Shown: piece after piece, positions 54,202 through 62,199 of the stretch
Layout: the number at the start of each line of letters is the position of its first letter
Position numbering within the stretch: position 1 is the first letter of the stretch
Assembly: GCA_963813345.1 (NCBI GenBank)
Contig: CAWEYR010000002.1
Coordinates: 11,496-75,495, forward strand
DNA from: CAWDDA01 sp963813345
GTDB lineage: Bacteria > Acidobacteriota > Blastocatellia > RBC074
Length of the DNA stretch: 64,000 nucleotides
Direction of reading: 5' to 3'
The notes under the pieces: model-generated
Databases searched by the model: none
The model's input: the letters and a program-made list of their open reading frames with translations, nothing else
What the model was told of the DNA's origin: nothing
Made by a program: the position numbers and the translations under genes

Positions 54202-54307
54202 GCTTGAAGATGGAAATAAGGGCGATGCTTCTGTAATGATGATAAGCGGTACTCTGTATGAAGCGATCGGCGGCGAAGAAAACATCCGCAAGCTCGTCGA
54301 TCGCTTC
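54201..54307 (+). repeat. Right direct repeat flanking the island
   Basis: It begins GGCTTGAAGA and contains ATAAGGGCGATGCTTCTGTA, the remnant of aldehyde dehydrogenase codons EIRAMLL and stop, overlapping the globin ATG (TAATG). It aligns with 41248-41362 with a 5-base deletion in the dehydrogenase part. No upstream dehydrogenase sequence remains before it. Confidence 0.88.
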
Positions 54308-54625
54308 TATGATTTGATGGACGCGAGCGCGGAGACGGCAACGATTCGCGCTCTTCACAAACCCGATCTTACTGAAGCGCGCGAGAAGCTCTACCTTTTT
54401 CTTGTCGGATGGATGGGCGGACCACCGCTCTACGTTACGCAGTTTGGCCATCCACGACTGCGCGCACGGCATATTCCTTTTCCAATTGGTGGTCGCGAGC
54501 GGGATGAATGGCTCTGGTGTATGAGGCGGGCAATCAAAGAAACAAACGTTCCGGAATCAGTCGCGGTCATCCTCGATAAGTCATTCTCTGACCTGGCGGA
54601 TTTCATGCGGAACAAAGAAGGGTAG
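54236..54625 (+). CDS. Truncated hemoglobin, group II
   Basis: The protein is 129 residues. LYEAIGGEENIRKLVDRFYD opens the 2-over-2 fold, YLFLVGWMGGPPLY is the E helix/CD region, proximal His F8 lies in RARHIPFPIG, and Trp G8 in ERDEWLWCMRRAI is the group II mark. Such globins bind O2 or NO. The ATG overlaps the remnant dehydrogenase stop (TAATG), a coupling that made sense in the ancestral arrangement. Confidence 0.93.
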   Translation: MMISGTLYEAIGGEENIRKLVDRFYDLMDASAETATIRALHKPDLTEAREKLYLFLVGWMGGPPLYVTQFGHPRLRARHIPFPIGGRERDEWLWCMRRAIKETNVPESVAVILDKSFSDLADFMRNKEG

Positions 54626-54629
54626 TTGT

Positions 54630-55574
54630 TTGAGAATCATTCCGCTTGGAACGAGCTCGGGGCGTCCCACTCTTTCGCGACACGTAAGCTCGCTTGCGAT
54701 TGCCGGCGAAGGCGAGTGGTGGCTCTTTGATTGCGGCGAAGGCACGCAGATGCGCATCGCGCGCGCTGGCCTTTCATTCCACAGGCTTGCCGCGATCTTC
54801 ATAACCCATCTTCATGGCGATCATTTCAATGGTCTCGCCGGCCTGATCTCGACAATGGCGCTCGAGCGGCGCGAGCGGCCGCTCGTGCTGGTCAGCCCTT
54901 TTGGAACAGGAGAGTATCTCGAGACTCTTGGGAGGCTGAGAGTTCTTTTCTATAACTACCCGCTCGAGCTGCTCCAGCTTTCGATGGATGACTTTGGGCC
55001 GGATAAAGGTGGGGACGGCCTGACCGTGTATGAGACCTCACGTCACACCGTACTTGCCAGAGCGCTCGATCACCGCATCTTTGCTCTTGGCTATCGAATC
55101 TCTGAAAAGACGCGGCCTGGCCGGTTCAATGTCGAGAAGGCCCGAGAGCTGGGAGTCCCTGAAGGGCCTCTTTTCGGTCAACTGCAGGCAGGCAATTCAG
55201 TCGAGCTGGCGGGCGGTCGTGTAGTTCAGCCATCTGAAGTACTTGGTCCACCACGTAAAGGAAAGTCGATAGCTTATTGTCTCGATACGCGGCCGTGCTC
55301 TCAGTCGCTTGCGCTCTCGCGAGACGCAGACTGGCTGATCCACGAAGCTACATACACGAATGAGCTGGCTGAAGAGGCCTGGGCTTACGGGCACTCGACG
55401 GCTCGGCAGGCGGCGACAACAGCACTCGAAGCCGGAGCCGGCAACCTCTTGATAACTCACTTCAGTTCGCGCTACGCAGACGCCCGTCCGCTTCTCGAAG
55501 AAGCAACGTCAGTATTTCCAAACACAACAATGGCCGAAGATCTGATGGTGATGAGTATGAGTGCTGAGTGCTGA
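54630..55574 (+). CDS. rnz: Ribonuclease Z
   Basis: The protein is 314 residues with a TTG start (54630), 4 bp after the globin stop. Motifs: PLGTSSGRPTLSRHVSS, the metal site FITHLHGDHFNGLAGL, the 3' HEAT-like loop, HTVLARALDHRIFALGYRI, AYCLDTRPCS and LLITHFSSRY. It trims 3' ends of tRNA precursors. The last residues MVMSMSAEC and the stop are encoded by a GTGCTGA array, so the natural end was probably a few residues shorter or different. Confidence 0.93.
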   Translation: MRIIPLGTSSGRPTLSRHVSSLAIAGEGEWWLFDCGEGTQMRIARAGLSFHRLAAIFITHLHGDHFNGLAGLISTMALERRERPLVLVSPFGTGEYLETLGRLRVLFYNYPLELLQLSMDDFGPDKGGDGLTVYETSRHTVLARALDHRIFALGYRISEKTRPGRFNVEKARELGVPEGPLFGQLQAGNSVELAGGRVVQPSEVLGPPRKGKSIAYCLDTRPCSQSLALSRDADWLIHEATYTNELAEEAWAYGHSTARQAATTALEAGAGNLLITHFSSRYADARPLLEEATSVFPNTTMAEDLMVMSMSAEC

Positions 55575-55702
55575 GTGCTGAGTATGAGGTTTGAGTTCAA
55601 GCTTTAGCTTGGGGTTGCATTCCGCAGATCAACAAGGCGTCAGAATGCAACCCCAAGCTAAAGCTTGAACTCAAACCACTCAGCACTCAGCACTCAGCAC
55701 TC
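55556..55702. repeat. Long palindrome (35-bp arms) GAGTTCAAGCTTTAGCTTG with GTGCTGA arrays
   Basis: The 35-bp arms starting GGTTTGAGTTCAAGCTTTAG (55588) pair exactly with the reverse complement ending at about 55677. The left flank (GAGTGCT)n at 55558-55583 and the right flank (CAGCACT)n at 55678-55702 extend the hairpin. It is placed between the convergent rnz and LolA-like genes. This is the best-preserved copy of the composite element. Confidence 0.92.
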
Positions 55703-55706
55703 TTCT

Positions 55707-56540
55707 TCAGGGATTTGCCGGCTTGTTTTTCTCGGTCGCTTTGTTTGCGTTTTCGGACTTGAAGGCTGATTCCTCGAGTTGCACGTTGTAGGCGACTTCG
55801 ACGAGCTTTCGTTCCTCGCTCAAAACTCCATCACGAAATACCTGTATGTCGTATGGAACCAGCGTATTCTGAATCACGCGGAAATCCTTGAAGTAGAGCC
55901 GGTATTTGACGGGTTTGGCTTCAGGCGCAGATGGCTGATCTTCGTAATCGAGGTAAATGACCCGATTGAACTTGCGGCTGACTTCATAACGGGTTTTCGT
56001 TCCGTCAGGAAGAGTCAGGTCAATAAGATCGAGTTCGTTATTGGGCCCGAAAGGCTTAGTCCCGGCATACTCGATCTTCGCATCATTCTCTTTATAACGA
56101 AGCAATGTCTCATAGCTGTGAGCATGGGCATTGCGAAAAGCTGCGATAGTCTCAGTCGACGGTGGATCCTGAAGCTCACCGTTGCTCTGAGTCCAGCCTT
56201 GTTTGCCATCAAATCCGATGACAAAACGGGTCGTTCCGAACTCGAGAGTGAGCAATAAAAGGTCTTCGGCGAGCTTCGGCTTCCTGATGAACTTGCTCGT
56301 CGCGATGCCTTCGCGGACTCCATCAGGAGAGGTCAGCTTAACATTTGCTTTGATGACGCCGTTGCGTTGAATTCCATAGATCGCCGGGCGACTGCCATAC
56401 GCGTAGATGGCTCGCTCGACGATATCTTCAGGTTTCGGCGCCGGTTTTTGTCCGACTGCACCCGTCGCGAAAAGAACTGACGCTATCAGCGCGGCAACGA
56501 TGTATCCGGTACTACCGGAGAAGTTTATTCTAGTTGACAC
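55707..56540 (-). CDS. Exported LolA-like protein of unknown function
   Basis: The protein is 277 residues. A signal peptide (IVAALIASVLFATGAVGQ) is followed by PEDIVERAIYAYGSRPAIYG and a run of antiparallel strands ending FKDFRVIQNTLVPYDIQVFR, the open-barrel pattern of LolA/outer-membrane lipoprotein-sorting proteins. No Cys follows the signal, so it is not a lipoprotein. It has a basic, N/K-rich tail. Possible roles include carrying lipids or lipoproteins across the periplasm, but this is only by fold. Confidence 0.72.
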   Translation of the reverse strand: MSTRINFSGSTGYIVAALIASVLFATGAVGQKPAPKPEDIVERAIYAYGSRPAIYGIQRNGVIKANVKLTSPDGVREGIATSKFIRKPKLAEDLLLLTLEFGTTRFVIGFDGKQGWTQSNGELQDPPSTETIAAFRNAHAHSYETLLRYKENDAKIEYAGTKPFGPNNELDLIDLTLPDGTKTRYEVSRKFNRVIYLDYEDQPSAPEAKPVKYRLYFKDFRVIQNTLVPYDIQVFRDGVLSEERKLVEVAYNVQLEESAFKSENANKATEKNKPANP

Positions 56541-56667
56541 ATTCCCCCTCAGAAACTAGACTTCCCAGTTTCTATCCGTGAAATGATACTCTACCGGGTG
56601 GCCATGCCGAAAGCTGCCGAAAGCACAAGGCACGACATAAATTCGCACTAATAATCTGGAGAAAAAG

Positions 56668-57780
56668 ATGAAAATCGGGATTCTGGTTGGAATGGAGAAT
56701 ACGTTTCCGCCGGCGTTGATCGAAAAGATCAACTCGATGGATGCGGGGGTGACGGCTGAATACATTAAAGTGGGAGGCGTGAAAGAAGGCGAGGCTACCG
56801 GCTATCGCCTGATCCTGGACCGCATCTCTCACGAAGTACCTTTCTATCGCGCTTATCTTAAGAATGCGGTGCTTAATGGCACGATCGTAGTCAACAATCC
56901 ATTCTGGTGGTCCGCTGATGACAAGTTCTTCAACTACTCCCTGGCAACAAAGCTTGGTGTAGCTGTGCCAAAAACTATCCTGCTCCCTCAAAAGGGTTAT
57001 AAGGCGGATGTCACCGACGCATCGCTCAGAAATCTGGAGTTTCCAGTCAAGTGGGACGAGATCATTGACTATATCGGCCTTCCGGCGATTCTCAAGCCGT
57101 TCGATGGCGGAGGATGGAAGGATGTATACAAGGTTCATTCAAAGGATGAGCTATGGGCATGTTACGACAAGACTGGCACGCTCTGCATGACACTGCAGGA
57201 GTTCATTGATTTTAAGGAGTACGTGCGGTGCTATTGTGTAGGTAAGAAGCGGGTACTGGTCATGCCCTATGACCCGCACAACCGCCGCTACCCTTCGAAG
57301 GAAGAGCAGCCGCTTCCAGCGGATCTCGAAGATCGGATCGTCAGAGATACTTTGCTTCTCAATGAAGCGCTCGGGTACGACTTTAACACCGTAGAATTTG
57401 CGATGCGCGATGGCGTGCCGTACGCAATCGACTTCATGAATCCGGCGCCTGATGCCGACATCTGGTCGGTCACTGAGCCTTATTTCAACTGGGTGGTTGA
57501 TGCGGTTGCGAACATGCTCGTAGACTACGCAAAGCATGGAGCGCCGACGCTTCGCTATCACCGGTGGAATCGTTTCCTGAATCCGGATGAAGGGCTTCCG
57601 GCAGCTGCAGGAGCTCTGGCTCATGAGATCGTTTCGGGAGTCGAGCAGGTGGCTCAAACTGCATCAGCGGTGCTCTCGGAAGTGATCGAGCAGATCACCG
57701 AACCGGTCAAGGCACGACGCAGTCGTAAGACTGCAGGTGAAGCTCCCAAAACGACTCGAACAAAAACGCCCAGGAAATAA
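56668..57780 (+). CDS. ATP-grasp family ligase
   Basis: The protein is 370 residues, preceded by GGAGAAAAAG. The N-domain MKIGILVGMENTFPPALIEK is followed by ATP-grasp features: LPAILKPFDGGGWKDVYKV (Lys and glycine-rich loop), TLQEFIDFKEYVRCYCVGKK and metal-site VEFAMRDGVPYAIDFMNPAP. The C-terminal 50 residues are basic and low complexity. The amine and acid substrates are unknown. It sits 3 bp before the YbdK-type ligase, so the two may act in one pathway. Confidence 0.87.
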   Translation: MKIGILVGMENTFPPALIEKINSMDAGVTAEYIKVGGVKEGEATGYRLILDRISHEVPFYRAYLKNAVLNGTIVVNNPFWWSADDKFFNYSLATKLGVAVPKTILLPQKGYKADVTDASLRNLEFPVKWDEIIDYIGLPAILKPFDGGGWKDVYKVHSKDELWACYDKTGTLCMTLQEFIDFKEYVRCYCVGKKRVLVMPYDPHNRRYPSKEEQPLPADLEDRIVRDTLLLNEALGYDFNTVEFAMRDGVPYAIDFMNPAPDADIWSVTEPYFNWVVDAVANMLVDYAKHGAPTLRYHRWNRFLNPDEGLPAAAGALAHEIVSGVEQVAQTASAVLSEVIEQITEPVKARRSRKTAGEAPKTTRTKTPRK

Positions 57781-57783
57781 ACC

Positions 57784-58898
57784 ATGCCGCTTCGACAACG
57801 ACTTCACCATCGGCATCGAGGAAGAGTTCCAGATCATCGATCCAACGACGCGCGACCTCAGGTCGCGCGTCAACGAAATTCTGGACGAAGGGCGAATGAT
57901 TCTCGGTGAGCAGATCAAGCCCGAGATGCATCAGTCGATGGTTGAAGTCGGAACGATGGTCTGTCGTGACATCAAGGAGGCGAAGACAGATGTCATCAGG
58001 CTGCGTCGAGTAATCGCCGAGCTTTCGCAGCGCAAGAATCTCGCGATCGTCGCAGCTTCGACACATCCGTTCTCTCATTGGGCAGACCAGCAGATCACTG
58101 AACACGAGCGCTACTTTGCACTGATTGAAGAGCTGCAGCATTCGGCACGATCACTGCTGATCTTCGGAATGCACGTGCATGTCGGTATCGAGGATAAAGA
58201 AGCGATCATCGCCGTCATGAATGCTGCCCGGTATATGCTGCCGCACATCTATGCGCTATCGGCCAGCTCGCCGTTCTGGATTGGCCGCAACACCGGGATG
58301 AAAAGCTATCGCTATGAGGTATTCAAGCAGTTTCCGCGAACCGGCATTCCGGACTATTTCAACTCGTGGAGCGAGTTTGACAACTTCGTCAATCTGCTTA
58401 TCAAGACCGGCTGTATCGATAATGGTAAGAAGATACTGGTGGGACGTACGTCCGCATCCGTTCTTTCCGACTCTCGAGTTTCGCATTTGCGATATTCCGT
58501 CGCGAGTCGAAGAGACAGTAACGATCGCTGCGCTCTTCCAGGCGCTCGTTGCCAAGCTCTACAAGCTCTATCGCCAGAATCTCGGTTTCAGAATCTACAG
58601 GCGTTCGCTGATCGAGGAGAACAGATGGCGGGCAGCGCGCTATGGCCTCGATGGCAATATGATCGATTTCGGAAAGAGCGAAGAAGTCCCAACCCGAAAG
58701 TTGATTCTCGAGTTGCTCGAGTTTGTAGATGACGTCCTCGATGAACTGGGGTCACGCGAGCAGATCAACTACGTCCATCAGATTCTCGAAAATGGAACGA
58801 GTGCCGACAGACAGCTCAAGGTCTTCAAGGACTCCGGTGGCGATATGCAAGCGGTTGTGGACATGCTCATGCGTGAAACTGTCGAGGGAGTGCTGTAA
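57784..58898 (+). CDS. YbdK-type carboxylate-amine ligase (GCS2 family), frameshifted
   Basis: The likely start is the ATG at 57784 with one base extra at about 57790; that gives MPFDNDFTIGIEEEFQIIDP. In the literal frame an ATG at 57737 overlaps the ATP-grasp gene. Core motifs are GIEEEFQIIDP, HPFSHWADQQITEHERY and GMHVHVGIEDKEAIIAVMNA. A shift near 58432 moves to WWDVRPHPFFPTLEFRICDI. It ends DMLMRETVEGVL. Restored length is about 370 residues. Family members ligate glutamate with small amines or cysteine. Confidence 0.85.
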
Positions 58899-58927
58899 GC
58901 GCTGGGGAGCGCAGAGATGAGGAGCAT

Positions 58928-59002
58928 TTGAGATTCAAGCTCGCTTATCTTGTGGTTGGCATGCAATCGCCAAGCTAAAGCTTGAACTCAAACTCCACAT
59001 CT
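58928..59002. repeat. Palindrome of the GAGTTCAAGCTT family, one arm degenerate
   Basis: The right arm CCAAGCTAAAGCTTGAACTC plus AAAC is intact (58971-58994), while the left arm GAGATTCAAGCTCGCTTATC has decayed. It has no tandem flanks and lies between convergent genes. Confidence 0.78.
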
Positions 59003-59017
59003 TCGGCGCGCTCAAGG

Positions 59018-60181
59018 CTAATCCACGATCGCCTGGTAGGCGAGTGATCTGAACCTTTCGTGCAGTTGCACGCCGCCATTTGGAAAGAGCTGTGTCATAA
59101 AAATGCCAATCATCTGCTCTTTCGGGTCCACGAAGAAGTTCGTATAGAAGAATCCTCCCCATCCATATTGGCCTACTGACGCCGGCTCCGTTCCTTTGCC
59201 AACGTCCCTCACAACGCTGAAGCCGAGCCCGAAGCCCTGAGCACCGAAGATATCTCCAACGTGGTTGACCGTCATAAGCTCGACCGTCTTGCGGCCCAGA
59301 ACTCGCGCGCCATCCAGTTCTCCGCCGTTCAGCATCATCTGCAGGAAGCGTCCGTAGTCGCTCGCTGTCGAGACAAGGCCCGCTCCACCTGAGAAGAACT
59401 GTCGCGGATTCTGGGTCGAATAGGTAGCTGTATATGTCAGGTATCCGCGCACGTCGGGTTCTGTCCCCATGCGCTTGATTCCCGCCCCATTTGCTTGATT
59501 GTACACCGGTGCCAGCCGCGCCTTCTTTTCGGCCGGCAGCGAAAACGACGTATCGTTCATCTTTAGCGGTGCGAAGATTCGACTGCGGAAAAACTCCTCG
59601 AGCGACATGCCGGACACAACTTCAACCACAGCTCCAAGCACATCCGTCGAGAGACTGTAGGAGAATCGCTCGCCCGGGTGATGCATCAGCGGAAGCTTCG
59701 CAATCTTTCTGACGTTATCAAGCGACGTGCCGTTCGATTCCTGCAAGCCGTCTATTACACCCGCTTCCGTGTAAAGGCGCGCCCACGGTTCGGCGTTGAG
59801 GAACTTGTAGGTAATGCCCGATGTATGCGTCAGCAAATGGCGAATGGTGATCTCGGAGCGCGCCGGCACAAGCGTGAAGGACTTCTTGTCTTCTCCAAGC
59901 ACGGCAACCTGAGATCCCTTGAATTCCGGGATGAACTTCGAAACCGGATCGGTGAGCAGCAGCTTGCCATCCTCGTTGAGAATCATGATGGCTACGCTTG
60001 TTACTGCCTTTGTCATCGAAGCGATGCGAAAGATAGTGTCCTGGGGCATACCAACAGCATCAAGGTAGACCGTCTTACCTCGCCTCATGACAAGCGTCAC
60101 GGCTCCAGGAATCTTGTTCTCTTTGACCGCAGCCTCGACTGCCGTGTGAATCCGCTTGAGCCGCTCGGATGACATCCCCAC
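59018..60181 (-). CDS. Serine hydrolase, beta-lactamase class C type, 5' end disrupted
   Basis: The catalytic Ser-x-x-Lys is SMTK (about residues 54-57), the Tyr motif is FSYSLSTD and a HxG-like segment GWGGFFYTN closes the site. It belongs to esterases and DD-peptidases related to AmpC. In frame upstream of the GTG at 60181 the DNA still codes AALIISIIAQTAAAQSPESV, a signal peptide end, but a TAA and a GTACGTTGTACCGCC repeat lie directly before it, with no usable start codon. The remaining start gives a protein without a signal. Confidence 0.86.
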   Translation of the reverse strand: MGMSSERLKRIHTAVEAAVKENKIPGAVTLVMRRGKTVYLDAVGMPQDTIFRIASMTKAVTSVAIMILNEDGKLLLTDPVSKFIPEFKGSQVAVLGEDKKSFTLVPARSEITIRHLLTHTSGITYKFLNAEPWARLYTEAGVIDGLQESNGTSLDNVRKIAKLPLMHHPGERFSYSLSTDVLGAVVEVVSGMSLEEFFRSRIFAPLKMNDTSFSLPAEKKARLAPVYNQANGAGIKRMGTEPDVRGYLTYTATYSTQNPRQFFSGGAGLVSTASDYGRFLQMMLNGGELDGARVLGRKTVELMTVNHVGDIFGAQGFGLGFSVVRDVGKGTEPASVGQYGWGGFFYTNFFVDPKEQMIGIFMTQLFPNGGVQLHERFRSLAYQAIVD

Positions 60182-60246
60182 CGATTCCGGGGATTGTGCC
60201 GCAGCAGTCTGCGCGATTATTGAAATGATGAGTGCGGCGGCCGGAA

Positions 60247-60277
60247 GTTATTCCGCCTGAAGGCGGTACAACGTACC
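60247..60277. repeat. GTACGTTGTACCGCC repeat, half copy at the serine hydrolase 5' end
   Basis: TTCCGCCTGAAGGCGGTACA plus ACGTACC equals the right half of the element at 1903-1970. Its edge meets the signal-peptide codons of the serine hydrolase. Confidence 0.85.
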
Positions 60278-60286
60278 CACTTCTTG

Positions 60287-62038
60287 TTAACCATAGCTTT
60301 CCCTCACTGCTCGTGCAGGCACTGAAAACCGTTTGATTGATAGCGCGATCAGCCAGACAACTCCCGGGCTGGCCGAGAGCATTCCGGAGACTATCATCAT
60401 TGTCCTCGGACCTACAATCGTCAGCATCCATCCCGCTACGATCATCGAGAGCGCCATCGTCGCGAGTTCCAGCGCACGGTCCGTCGTGAAGACGCGGCCA
60501 CGATACTCATCCGGAAGGACTCGCATCATGAGCGTTTCCTGAACTCCGAACTCGGCACCAAGGATCATCCGGCTCAGCCCGAGCCACACTGACATCGTAA
60601 TCAGCGTCGGCATCGTACCTGCCAGTGCAAAGCAGACGCCATGCGCCACAAGAGCCCATCCTATGAACTTTCCGGCCCGCCTCTCGTCCGCGGCCCACGC
60701 TCCCGCTCTCCTCGCGAGCATCATCCCGATAAAGAGACCCAGACCCGCCGAGGTATATAGCGTTGCTACTGACCAATCGCCTCGATCCTCTCCGCCGCGC
60801 GCGAAGATGTGTCCTCCAATCTGATCAAAGAGCAGGTTGTTCATGCCGCCGCCCGTCGCCCACGCGACATTCACCAGAATCACACCGCGCACAAACGGCG
60901 TTTTGCGAATGTAGGCGAGACCTGCACGCACGTCTGCCATAAGCTTCGGTGATGTACTGACCCTCGGCTCAGACTCATCATCATCGCCGCGCGCGGCATA
61001 CAAGGCTCGATCCGGAATCGGCCATATGAACAATGCGGAAGCGATAAACGATATTGAATTCACTATGAAGGCCGCGTCATAACCGAAACGCGCCGCTGTT
61101 ACTCCACCAAGAGCAGCCCCAAGCGTGAACTGCAAGAACCGCGTCGAGAACATGAGCACGTTCGCCGACAACAGCTCACGCGGTGTTACCAGGTTGGGCA
61201 CCGCCGCATTCTTCCCTGCTTCGAAGAACGTCGAGCACGATGACGTCAGCGCCGCACATACATAAACAATCCAGACGGGTCCTTTTGCGCCAACTGTCAG
61301 AAAACCAAGTGAGATGACCGCCCTCGCGATGTCGGCTGCGATAAGGATTCGCCTGCGTGAACGACGGTCAACGAATACGCCGGCGAAAGGCGCAACCAGC
61401 AGGAATGGCAGTAACCGTGCTACGAGCAGCATCGTGGTTGAGAGCGGCGTGCCGGAAAGGGCACGCACGAGGCCCAGCTCTGCGATGAATGAGAACCACG
61501 TTCCGAGCTCGCTGATTACCTGGCCTACCCACAGACGACGAAAGTTGTGATTCTTTCGCAAGTAACTCTCTGTAGGTAATTGCTGGCTGCGCCGACATGC
61601 TAGTTTCTCCATGTAGGGAAGCGACTTTAGATCTGGTTCAATCCACGCCTTTCGTGCTTCCCACGACATCAGCCTTTCACGGCTGAAGTATTCAAAGATG
61701 TGATCCTTTTCCCGAAACCTTTCGTTGATTCTGTTGATTAACTCGACGAGCGTGCATTCAAGATTCGCGGTCGCGAGGTGATGTTTTACGAGACGCATCC
61801 ACGCAACAGTGATGGTCTCGTGGTACCCGCGATCGAGAGTCGTTTGAATTCCCCATGCATCGAGATGGCGATGGAGCCCATCGCGCATAATGGGTACGGC
61901 TTCTTCGGGCGGGTAACAAAGCAGATACCAGCACGCTACCGTGAGATGCGACCGGTGATCCCAGCAACCGGGCTCGATCTCAACCCGCTCGAATGCCTTC
62001 ACAAGCGCTTCGATCTCTGAAAAGCTTTTGAACTGCAT
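60287..62038 (-). CDS. MFS transporter fused to an N-terminal uncharacterised domain
   Basis: The protein is 583 residues. Residues 1-150 (SFSEIEALVKAFERVEIEPG, then HRSHLTVACWYLLCYPPEEA and RGYHETITVAWMRLVKHHLA) are soluble, rich in His and Trp, and resemble a stand-alone hypothetical family. From about 165 on, NHNFRRLWVGQVISELGTWF starts a 12-helix EntS/MFS_3-type carrier, with VDRRSRRRILIAADIARAVI in the loop after helix 2. The fusion is in one open frame. An exporter is most likely; the substrate is unknown. Confidence 0.85.
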   Translation of the reverse strand: MQFKSFSEIEALVKAFERVEIEPGCWDHRSHLTVACWYLLCYPPEEAVPIMRDGLHRHLDAWGIQTTLDRGYHETITVAWMRLVKHHLATANLECTLVELINRINERFREKDHIFEYFSRERLMSWEARKAWIEPDLKSLPYMEKLACRRSQQLPTESYLRKNHNFRRLWVGQVISELGTWFSFIAELGLVRALSGTPLSTTMLLVARLLPFLLVAPFAGVFVDRRSRRRILIAADIARAVISLGFLTVGAKGPVWIVYVCAALTSSCSTFFEAGKNAAVPNLVTPRELLSANVLMFSTRFLQFTLGAALGGVTAARFGYDAAFIVNSISFIASALFIWPIPDRALYAARGDDDESEPRVSTSPKLMADVRAGLAYIRKTPFVRGVILVNVAWATGGGMNNLLFDQIGGHIFARGGEDRGDWSVATLYTSAGLGLFIGMMLARRAGAWAADERRAGKFIGWALVAHGVCFALAGTMPTLITMSVWLGLSRMILGAEFGVQETLMMRVLPDEYRGRVFTTDRALELATMALSMIVAGWMLTIVGPRTMMIVSGMLSASPGVVWLIALSIKRFSVPARAVRESYG

Positions 62039-62059
62039 ATCGCCTCAATCTAGTGGTCG

Positions 62060-62187
62060 GGTGCTGAGTGCTGAGTGCTGAGTGAGTTTGGAGTTCAAGC
62101 TTTAGCTTGTGGTTACATTCGATCGTCAAAGAGCAAGCTAAAGCTTGAACTCATACTCAGCACCCAGCACTCCAGCACTCAGCACCT
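62060..62187. repeat. Palindrome GAGTTCAAGCTTTAGCTTG with GTGCTGA arrays
   Basis: Left array (GTGCTGA)n 62061-62084, core left arm TTGGAGTTCAAGCTTTAGCT (62088-62108), right arm AGCAAGCTAAAGCTTGAACT (62132-62151), and right array (CAGCACT/CCAGCAC) to 62186. It lies upstream of the MFS gene on its 5' side, one of the few copies in a probable promoter region. Confidence 0.88.
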
Positions 62188-62199
62188 CTTCTCTTCTCT

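Noticed and set aside
55556..55702. CRISPR-like array at the heptamer sites
   Set aside because: Units are 6-7 bp, contiguous and without spacers, and mirror-imaged around a palindrome. No cas genes are present; the Fe-S nuclease at 10130 belongs with helicases.
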